10,215 nucleotides of DNA, taken from assembly GCA_028698535.1 (NCBI GenBank), contig JAQVDA010000020.1, positions 1 through 10,215 of the forward strand. The letters run 5' to 3'. This DNA is from Bacilli bacterium (lineage in GTDB: Bacteria; Bacillota_I; Bacilli_A; RF39; UBA660). This document shows, piece after piece, positions 1 to 5,948 of the stretch. The notes under the pieces were generated by a model. That model worked only from the letters and a program-made list of their open reading frames with translations, did no database searches and was not told the origin of the DNA. The first letter of the stretch is position 1. Each line of letters starts with the position of its first letter. The translations under genes were made by a program, and so were the position numbers.

Positions 1-632
1 TTATTCGCATCACCAAAGCGGTCTGGGCATGGGGTAGCGCCAGAAACATTACCATGATTTAAATTTCCTGAATAATCATCCGCATTGCCATCAAATTTAT
101 ACCAGGCAATAAGACCAGTATTAATTATACCGACATGTTCTTCATTATTATTATATAAATAATTAATATTAATACCATAATCACCGGGAATATCAATGTG
201 TTCAATCACGATAATTAGTTTAAAAAGTGCATTTTCTCTATTTGTCTCAGTGGTTGGATATGACTCTTGTTTTATAACAAAGTCGGTAATATAACTTTCT
301 TCAACTAAATGATATTCATTATCGCCGTAGGTAATTATATTATCATCAATATTAACCTCTAATCTTTTAGAGCCAATATTAGAATAATTAATTAAAATGC
401 AATTTTGTTGATCTGGGCAATTTATAATCTCCTCAACAATATTATTAGTAAGATCAGCATTAATATCTTTAGTTAGATTAACTTGAAGGTTAGTGAGTTC
501 CCCCTTGATTATAGTAAACTGTTGTTGTTCACGAACATTAAAAATAGTCGTCATTAGAAAATAACTAATCATACTTAAAAAAATAAACCCAATTAATAAT
601 TCAAAAACGGTAAAACCTTTATTATTAAACAT
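1..632 (-). CDS. B1: prepilin-like protein with C-terminal LamG domain (partial, runs off left edge)
   Basis: I translated this frame by hand. It is open for 210 codons from ATG at 632-630 to the left edge, so the C-terminus is missing. The N-terminus is a class III leader: MFNNKG is cut before FTVFE, giving Phe at +1 and Glu at +5, followed by a ~20-residue hydrophobic helix. Residues 30-165 are a small pilin-like domain with Cys72 and Cys78, a possible disulfide. From about residue 172 the sequence changes to a typical LamG/concanavalin-A-like start (TGLIAWYKFDGNADD, then a DRFG motif near residue 204). The start is supported by AGGAGG four bases upstream. It lies 29 bp downstream of A1 and is probably co-transcribed with it. 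It is a paralogue of B2 (3414-3923), closely similar over the first 165 residues. Expected role: surface pseudopilin presenting a lectin module. Pilin class and LamG calls are confident; ligand and exact role are inferred. Confidence 0.85.
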   Translation of the reverse strand, partial: MFNNKGFTVFELLIGFIFLSMISYFLMTTIFNVREQQQFTIIKGELTNLQVNLTKDINADLTNNIVEEIINCPDQQNCILINYSNIGSKRLEVNIDDNIITYGDNEYHLVEESYITDFVIKQESYPTTETNRENALFKLIIVIEHIDIPGDYGININYLYNNNEEHVGIINTGLIAWYKFDGNADDYSGNLNHGNVSGATPCPDRFGDAN

Positions 633-661
633 ATGCCCTCCTCATGAAATAAGTTAATATA

Positions 662-3043
662 TTAATTTTCCAGTAAATAAATATACTGTACTTCTTTATC
701 CGATAGAGCGCGGTTATAAATACGAACCTCATCAATTTTGCCGTAAAACTGGCGCGCTAAACTTTCCGCCCCAATATTTAAAGAAGCAGAAATAACGCCA
801 CCACCAGTTGTGGTAACGGTTTTCAGTAACTCGCCATTTATATATAAACGGTTATGATTTCCATCCCAAGAGGTACAAGTAAAAGTCCATTTATTTAAAG
901 GAATAACGCCACCCCGAGTAGAATGATAACCAGCGGGAGTAGTCCCATAATAATGGGACTGCAAGGAACCATCATTAGCTAAAGTCAAATAATAACCATT
1001 CGGATTAGTGCTTTGTAAAATGGTGCTTCTCTCGAAGGGATACTTTGTGGGATTAACCCAAGCGCAAAGAGTTAATGTACCACCAACTGGTGATGCGTTA
1101 GTTAAAATATATTTCCAACCACTAATACCAAACTGATAAGTTCCTTCGCCTACCTTACCGTCTTTAACCCATTTGGGAGTAGTCGCCGGTTGTAAGGTCC
1201 CATTATTATCTTTTGACGAATAATCCTTAACAATTCCGGAGCGAGTACCATTAACAAAAGGACTCACATAAGTTTTGGCCTCCATTTGCGGGGCACAAAA
1301 CCAAGTTCTAGTACCAGGATCTCCAATGGCGCCCGCATAAGAAAAATTAAAAGATAAACTATCTGATTGACTATCAGTAGGATTAACAAAACTTGGCCAA
1401 ACTATACGATGCCAGTTACCATCATTAGGAACGGTAATATATTCACTCCAATACCTACCTACCTCCGCGTTATCTGCCGTATAGAATCTAATACTAAAAT
1501 TAGAATCCTTTGTTTTTATATATAAAGATACTGTATAGGTTTCACCAGCTACTTGCGGGGCATAATCACCATACGAAAACCAATAACCCGCTGTATTCCC
1601 CCGATCAAAACCAACCACTGGAGAAGTAGGAACTTCCAAAGGGGGTAATATCTCATTATAAACAATATTTGTTTGATAGGTTTTAGTCCACCCTGTATCT
1701 AAATTAGTATTAGTAATAACATTCTTGGTTGGTTCTTGAAAATCATCAAACTTATAATGACCTATTAACCCATCAGTTATATTAATATCCCAATCTTCAA
1801 CCAACATTCTTAAATCGGCTAAAGTATACCAGTCATCTCCATAGTAATAAAGAGTTCTCGTTTCAATTACGGGATACATACCAGTTGGGGCTTCACCATC
1901 TATCCACTCGGAGAAAGTATCCTCAGTCGCCCAAGAAAACCCAGTCACATTAGATAGATGTTGATCATTATCACTATAATCATTCAGAGTGGTTCCCTTT
2001 CCTTCACTTAATTTATAGTAATATAATAAATTTCCAGACTTATTAATATTGTTAGTATTATACATACTATGACTAATTTCTACCGGGGTTAATACCTTTG
2101 ACCACACCTTAACTTCTTTAATTCCACCATCAAAATGATATCCATCGTTTAAATACCAACGAGCCAGTCTAAATGAAGAGCCAGCAGGACTATAGTAAGT
2201 TGGTGCCGTTCCTTCATATTTACCATTAATATATAATTTTGAATTAGTACCATCAAAAGTAACCGCAATATGATGCCATTGTCTTACTGAAGGATATCCC
2301 CTATCACTAAAATAGTTAACGGCCCCATCCCCAACATTTAAAATTATTCTATTAGTGGAAAAATATAAATTAAGATTTTTTGCCGTCTCTAAAGCCCATA
2401 ACATTTTACGATCCCAAGTATTCGCAAAGGCCCACATTTCAATTGTTATGGTCGCGGGAATGGTTTTATTAATCGTTATATAATCCGTTACTCCATTAAA
2501 AGTAGCATATCCCCTTTTATAACGGTATTGTTGTTTTGTGGGATAAGCATATTCGCTTCCTATCGTATAGGAAGAAAAAGTACCATCGTTAAGTTCTAAA
2601 ATAATGCGGTATTCACCAGGATTATCCTTGGATTTTTGTAAGTATTTTAGATACTGTTTTAAACGGTGTGAAAAGTCACTTGGATTATTATTAATTACTG
2701 CTTGTAAATCATAAGGCGTTAAGATAGCCATTTTAATATCCATTTCTCCGATTAAGCCCTCACAATAAGAGGTAAATTCAATAGGGGCTGAACAAGTAGT
2801 CAAATTAAAATAAGAATTATTATTTAAAGTAGCCATTATTTCATCATAGTTATCCTTTACTAAAAAGGTAGCCATATTACGAGCCTTATAAACATTAGAA
2901 ACCTTACTATAAGATTCAAATTCACGATATTGGGCAAAAATAAGTAAAAATTGACTAAAAACAAACAAAAAAGCCACCATTAGTATCACTGATACAACCA
3001 TGGTTTCCGTCAATATAAATCCTTTCTGGTTGCTTATTTTCAT
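662..3043 (-). CDS. A1: LamG-type prepilin adhesin with inserted CBM4/9-like domain
   Basis: A 793-residue protein read from ATG at 3043, with AGGAG 8 bases upstream. A GTG three codons earlier overlaps that Shine-Dalgarno and is unlikely to be used. The leader MKISNQKG is cut before FILTE (Glu +5), followed by one membrane helix to about residue 37. Residues 40-175 form a stalk with a Cys pair (TTC...SYC, about 84 and 94). LamG 1 spans about 176-332. A conserved linker (about 340-425) follows. LamG 2 starts with GLIGHYKFDD (about 425-434), is interrupted by a carbohydrate-binding domain of CBM4/9-like appearance (about 437-603, ending in QMEAKTYVSPFVNGTRS), and resumes to the C-terminus (GKIDEVRIYNRALSDKE). 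Long for a pilin subunit (usually 120-250 residues). It is a paralogue of A2 and sits 29 bp before B1. It is probably secreted through the pilus machine encoded to the right. Glycan binding is inferred from domain type only. Confidence 0.88.
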   Translation of the reverse strand: MKISNQKGFILTETMVVSVILMVAFLFVFSQFLLIFAQYREFESYSKVSNVYKARNMATFLVKDNYDEIMATLNNNSYFNLTTCSAPIEFTSYCEGLIGEMDIKMAILTPYDLQAVINNNPSDFSHRLKQYLKYLQKSKDNPGEYRIILELNDGTFSSYTIGSEYAYPTKQQYRYKRGYATFNGVTDYITINKTIPATITIEMWAFANTWDRKMLWALETAKNLNLYFSTNRIILNVGDGAVNYFSDRGYPSVRQWHHIAVTFDGTNSKLYINGKYEGTAPTYYSPAGSSFRLARWYLNDGYHFDGGIKEVKVWSKVLTPVEISHSMYNTNNINKSGNLLYYYKLSEGKGTTLNDYSDNDQHLSNVTGFSWATEDTFSEWIDGEAPTGMYPVIETRTLYYYGDDWYTLADLRMLVEDWDINITDGLIGHYKFDDFQEPTKNVITNTNLDTGWTKTYQTNIVYNEILPPLEVPTSPVVGFDRGNTAGYWFSYGDYAPQVAGETYTVSLYIKTKDSNFSIRFYTADNAEVGRYWSEYITVPNDGNWHRIVWPSFVNPTDSQSDSLSFNFSYAGAIGDPGTRTWFCAPQMEAKTYVSPFVNGTRSGIVKDYSSKDNNGTLQPATTPKWVKDGKVGEGTYQFGISGWKYILTNASPVGGTLTLCAWVNPTKYPFERSTILQSTNPNGYYLTLANDGSLQSHYYGTTPAGYHSTRGGVIPLNKWTFTCTSWDGNHNRLYINGELLKTVTTTGGGVISASLNIGAESLARQFYGKIDEVRIYNRALSDKEVQYIYLLEN

Positions 3044-3078
3044 GTGTTTCACTCCTGTTGTTTATGATAAGTCAATTT

Positions 3079-3084
3079 ATTATA
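3079..3084 (-). promoter_or_regulatory. Candidate -10 box upstream of A1 (proximal)
   Basis: A perfect TATAAT on the minus strand lies 35 bases before the A1 start, in sequence resembling the A2 promoter region. No good -35 box is seen 16-18 bases upstream, so this may be a duplicated but weakened copy of the A2 promoter. Confidence 0.3.
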
Positions 3085-3200
3085 TTATTATTATGCCAAA
3101 TAATAATTTAAAAATAGGGATTGACTAAAACTAAAATATTTTAATTTATTAGATATGATAACTAATCTTAGTTTACCCATATATATATTTTAACACATTA

Positions 3201-3229
3201 ATTATATTTATTAAACATACACTTTTAAA
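3201..3229 (-). promoter_or_regulatory. Candidate promoter upstream of A1 (distal)
   Basis: On the minus strand TTTAAA (3229-3224) lies 17 bases before TATAAT (3206-3201). The -35 is weak (4 of 6 consensus bases). The preceding plus-strand string ATACACTTTTAAAAA (3217-3231) nearly matches one at the same place before the pilC promoter. A start here would give a leader of about 150 bases before A1. Confidence 0.35.
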
Positions 3230-3231
3230 AA

Positions 3232-3413
3232 TTATAGATAAGTTTTATATTCTATACTGATTTTAGAGCGGTTATCCCACAACTCACCTTCATAACCAAA
3301 ATATATAAACACATCACAATTGAATAAGTATAAAGTATACAGTCTATAGGGGTGATAACATAATTTTTCCCATCAGTTTCCCAGTGAGAATTTATATCAT
3401 CAAACGCCAACAT
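3232..3413 (-). pseudogene. Possible decayed C-terminal extension of B2
   Basis: Directly after the B2 stop the same frame reopens with ATG and stays open for 53 codons (3413 to TAG at 3252-3254), beginning MLAFDDINSHWETDGKNYV. Another frame is open from 3372 to TAA at 3232-3234. Its later part reads like plausible protein (DVFIYFGYEGELWDN, then SKISIEYKTYL). Reading the first frame into the second would need one frameshift near 3320-3345. No ribosome binding site precedes the ATG. B1 continues into a LamG at the equivalent point, so this may be a broken alternative C-terminal cassette. It could also be chance open frame in AT-rich DNA. Confidence 0.3.
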
Positions 3414-3923
3414 TTAATCAGCAAATGTTTCTTCATTATTATTATATAAATAATTAATATTAATCCCATAATCACCGGGAATATCAATATGTTCAATGGC
3501 AATAATCATTTTTAAAATAGAATTTTTACGTTCTACATTTGTTATTGGATATGATTCTTGCCCAATCGAAAAATTAGTAATATAACTTTCTTCAACTAAA
3601 TGATATTCATTATCACCATAGGTAATTATATTCTCATCAATATTAACCTCTAACATTTTAGAACCAAGATTAGAATAATTAATTATAATACAATTTTGTT
3701 GATCAGGACAATTAGTAATTCCCCTAACAATATAATTAGTAAGGTCAGTATTAATATCTTTAGTTAGATTAACTTGAAGGTTAGTGAGTTCCCCCTTGAT
3801 TATAGTAAGATGTTGTTGTTCACGAACATTAAAAATGGTCGTCATTAGAAAATAACTAATCATACTCAAGAAAACAAACCCAATTAATAATTCAAAAACT
3901 GTGAAACCTTTATTATTAAACAT
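3414..3923 (-). CDS. B2: short prepilin-like protein, lacks the LamG of its paralogue B1
   Basis: A 169-residue protein that begins 29 bp after A2, with AGGAGG about 4 bases before the ATG, so translation in one operon is likely. The leader MFNNKG is cut before FTVFE (Glu +5), followed by a hydrophobic helix to about residue 28, then a small globular pilin-like domain with Cys72 and Cys78 (NCPDQQNC). Length is normal for a minor pilin/pseudopilin. It matches B1 closely up to residue 165, then ends ETFAD-stop. At that point the DNA has GAAGAAAC where B1 has GAAGAAC, a one-base difference exactly at the end of homology. B2 may therefore be a truncated form of a LamG-bearing ancestor. Equally, the short form may be original and B1 may have gained the domain. 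It probably still works as a minor pilin. Confidence 0.82.
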   Translation of the reverse strand: MFNNKGFTVFELLIGFVFLSMISYFLMTTIFNVREQQHLTIIKGELTNLQVNLTKDINTDLTNYIVRGITNCPDQQNCIIINYSNLGSKMLEVNIDENIITYGDNEYHLVEESYITNFSIGQESYPITNVERKNSILKMIIAIEHIDIPGDYGININYLYNNNEETFAD

Positions 3924-3952
3924 ATTTCCTCCTTATTAAATCAGTTAATATA

Positions 3953-5857
3953 TTAATTTTCTAGTAAATAAAGATATTGTATTTCACTATCTGATAGAGT
4001 GCGATTATAAATACGAACATCGTCAAGTTTACCTGACATGGTTCCTACATATGAATACCCTAATAGTAATGGATAACTACTAGTAGCCGGCACAACATTT
4101 AAGGTGTAACTTAATTTTATATCTAAAATTCCATTTTTATATATTTTTCTAGTTTTACTTTTTATATCTCTAACTAATACCACATGTACCCATTCGCCAA
4201 CCTCAAAAACCTGCTTACTACTAGAAATACTTTCATATGGTTGGGCTTGCCCGCCATGTTCTCCTTGATACCACTGTAACCCACCGCTGGAAGAAATATT
4301 TATTGCAAATTCAGATCCGTATGATGTTTGCAACACTCCTGATCTAACTGACGGAAAATTGAATATGTATGCCCAAAAGGATATAGTAAGCGCTTTAGTT
4401 AAATCAATGTTAGCGGATATATGTCCACAATCAATTTTATTGGTGCTGTTACTAAATTCAAAGCTTTGACCAATCTTACCGGTTGTTACAAAAGGAGAAC
4501 CATTTATTGTGCAATGCCGATTATTACCACTACTATCGTTCGCATCACCGTCTAACTTCCAATGTCCTATAAGCCCTGTTGTTATATCCTCCGACCAATC
4601 CTCTGTAATAAACTTTAATTCTAATTCGGTATACCACTCACCTTCATAGTAATAGAGCGTCCTAGTTTCAATTACGGGATACATACTAGTTGGTACTTCA
4701 CCATCTATCCACTCGGAGAAAACATCCTCAGTCGCCCAAGAAAAACCAGTCACATTAGTTAGATGATGATTATTACCACTACAATCATTCAGAGTGGTTC
4801 CCTTTCCTTCACTTAATTTATAATATCTTAGTAATCCTTCTTGAGTAATATTATACCCATTCATATTATTAATTATTTCCACTGGGTTTAAGGCTCTATT
4901 ATATACTTTTATCTCTTTTAAGTCTCCATTTAAATAATAATTGGTACTGCTTCCATATCGTCCTATTGTTCTATTAGCAAAGGAATAAGTAAGAGCTCCT
5001 GTAACAGATTGATCACCAACAAATTTACCATCAATATAGCTTTTTTTTGTGGTTCCATCAAAGATATAACCAATGTAGTGCCAATTACCATCGTTTAACC
5101 CACCACCATGATTAGATACAAAACGGGCATTAGTAAACAAACCAGTTCTTAGATAACCAGTTGAATGAATCGAAAGTTCTAATTCTTGCCCACCAAAAAT
5201 AATATGATAATCGCCTTTGGGATTACCACTATGTCTAAACCAAGCAAAAACAGAAATATTTTCCCTATAACCTAAATCATTTGGAAGCATTATATAATCC
5301 GTTACTCCATTAAAAGTCGCATACCCTCTTCTATAACGATATTGTTGTTTTGTAGGGTAAGCATATTCACTTCCTATCGTATAGGAAGAAAAAGTACCAT
5401 CGTTAAACTCTAAAATAACGCGATATTCACCAGGATTATCCTTGTTTTTTTGGAGGTATTTTAGATACTGTTTTAAACGGTGGGAAAAGTTACTCGGATT
5501 ATCACTAATTACCGCCTGTAAATCATAAGGTGTTAAAAGGGCTGTTTTAATATCCATTTCGTTTATTAAACCTTCGCAATAAGATGTAAATTCAATAGGA
5601 TTCGGACAACTAGTAAAATCAAAATAATAATTATTTTTTAAAGACGAAATTATATTATCATAGTTATCCTCTTTTAGAAAAATAGCCATATTACGTGCAT
5701 TATAAACATGGGGTACTTTATTATAGGATTCAAATTCACGATATTGAGTAAAAATAAGTAAGAATTGACTAAAAACAAATAAGAAGACCACCATTAGTAT
5801 CACAGATACAACCAAGGTTTCGGTTAATATAAAACCTTGTGAACTACTTCTTTTCAT
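3953..5857 (-). CDS. A2: LamG-type prepilin adhesin, two LamG domains
   Basis: A 634-residue protein that starts at ATG 5857 with AGGAG nine bases upstream. The leader MKRSSSQG is cut before FILTE (Glu +5), followed by one membrane helix (about 9-37). A stalk (40-175) has Cys84 and Cys94. LamG 1 (about 178-335) ends in the usual GDLKEIKVYNRALNPVE strand. A linker (340-425) follows, nearly the same as in A1. LamG 2 runs from GLIGHWKLDGDANDSSGNN (about 428) to the end (KLDDVRIYNRTLSDSE). It lacks the CBM4/9-like insertion of A1, which explains most of the 159-residue length difference. It is the first gene of a minus-strand operon, transcribed away from pilB out of a shared promoter region. Presumed substrate of the PilD peptidase encoded to the right. 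Domain calls are confident; glycan target and pilus position (tip or shaft) are unknown. Confidence 0.88.
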   Translation of the reverse strand: MKRSSSQGFILTETLVVSVILMVVFLFVFSQFLLIFTQYREFESYNKVPHVYNARNMAIFLKEDNYDNIISSLKNNYYFDFTSCPNPIEFTSYCEGLINEMDIKTALLTPYDLQAVISDNPSNFSHRLKQYLKYLQKNKDNPGEYRVILEFNDGTFSSYTIGSEYAYPTKQQYRYRRGYATFNGVTDYIMLPNDLGYRENISVFAWFRHSGNPKGDYHIIFGGQELELSIHSTGYLRTGLFTNARFVSNHGGGLNDGNWHYIGYIFDGTTKKSYIDGKFVGDQSVTGALTYSFANRTIGRYGSSTNYYLNGDLKEIKVYNRALNPVEIINNMNGYNITQEGLLRYYKLSEGKGTTLNDCSGNNHHLTNVTGFSWATEDVFSEWIDGEVPTSMYPVIETRTLYYYEGEWYTELELKFITEDWSEDITTGLIGHWKLDGDANDSSGNNRHCTINGSPFVTTGKIGQSFEFSNSTNKIDCGHISANIDLTKALTISFWAYIFNFPSVRSGVLQTSYGSEFAINISSSGGLQWYQGEHGGQAQPYESISSSKQVFEVGEWVHVVLVRDIKSKTRKIYKNGILDIKLSYTLNVVPATSSYPLLLGYSYVGTMSGKLDDVRIYNRTLSDSEIQYLYLLEN

Positions 5858-5874
5858 TTAATTTACTCCTATTG

Positions 5875-5903
5875 TTGATAATATCTTGATATTATTATAT
5901 AAT
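5875..5903 (+). promoter_or_regulatory. Promoter of pilB
   Basis: TTGATA (5875-5880) lies 17 bases before a perfect TATAAT (5898-5903), a near-consensus housekeeping promoter. It leaves a leader of about 40 bases to the pilB start. The spacer region carries an 8-bp inverted repeat (ATAATATC-TT-GATATTAT, 5878-5895), a candidate operator. Confidence 0.75.
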
Positions 5904-5927
5904 ATTATTATGATAAATACTAGTCAA
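5899..5927 (-). promoter_or_regulatory. Promoter of the A2-B2 operon
   Basis: On the minus strand TTGACT (5927-5922) is followed after 17 bases by TATTAT (5904-5899). This gives a start about 35 bases before the A2 ATG. The -10 overlaps the -10 of the divergent pilB promoter. Confidence 0.6.
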
Positions 5928-5948
5928 TTTTTTTAAAGGGGTCATAGT

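Larger units (their letters stand above)
138..3095 (-). repeat. Tandem duplication copy 1 (A1-B1 module)
   Basis: This A-B gene pair is the paralogous copy of the unit at about 3429-5905. The gene order, the 29-bp A-B gap, the pilin scaffolds and part of the upstream leader match by eye; minus-strand CATAATAATA and CAACAxTAGGAG-like strings occur before both A genes. Within A, the two LamG bodies differ strongly. Limits are approximate because they were judged by eye. Confidence 0.75.
3053..3413. other. Intergenic gap between B2 and A1: decayed tail, candidate promoters, no intact gene
   Basis: This gap holds no convincing complete gene. The B2-proximal part (about 3232-3413) contains possible coding debris, listed separately. 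On the minus strand there are two TATAAT boxes. One is at 3201-3206 with a weak TTTAAA 17 bases upstream; the other is at 3079-3084, without a good -35. A small dyad, AACTAA-2-TTAGTT on the minus strand (3160-3173), lies between them. I saw no GC-rich terminator hairpin, so read-through from A2-B2 into A1-B1 is possible. Confidence 0.6.
3429..5905 (-). repeat. Tandem duplication copy 2 (A2-B2 module)
   Basis: This is the second copy of the A-B prepilin module. Homology to copy 1 is strong in the A leader and stalk (A2 residues 1-190), the A linker (340-430), the A C-terminal strand, the A-B gap and B residues 1-165. It is weak or absent in the lectin bodies. The B homology stops at residue 165, where B1 goes on into LamG and B2 terminates. 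Confidence 0.75.

Noticed and set aside
3044..3052. GTG start three codons upstream of the A1 ATG
   Set aside because: The GTG overlaps the AGGAG Shine-Dalgarno. The ATG at 3043 has correct spacing and gives a leader of the same length as A2.
3070..3099. Minus-strand TTGGCA (3099-3094) as a -35 for A1
   Set aside because: The hexamers 15-18 bases downstream are AAATTG, AATTGA, ATTGAC and TTGACT, none resembling a -10 box.
3121..3149. Plus-strand TTGACT as a -35 box in the B2-A1 gap
   Set aside because: The position 17 bases downstream reads ATTTAT, a poor -10, and no plus-strand gene follows.
1..5857. Insertion sequence or transposon behind the A-B duplication
   Set aside because: No transposase frame, terminal inverted repeats or target-site duplication were seen at the copy borders. 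A simple tandem duplication is enough.
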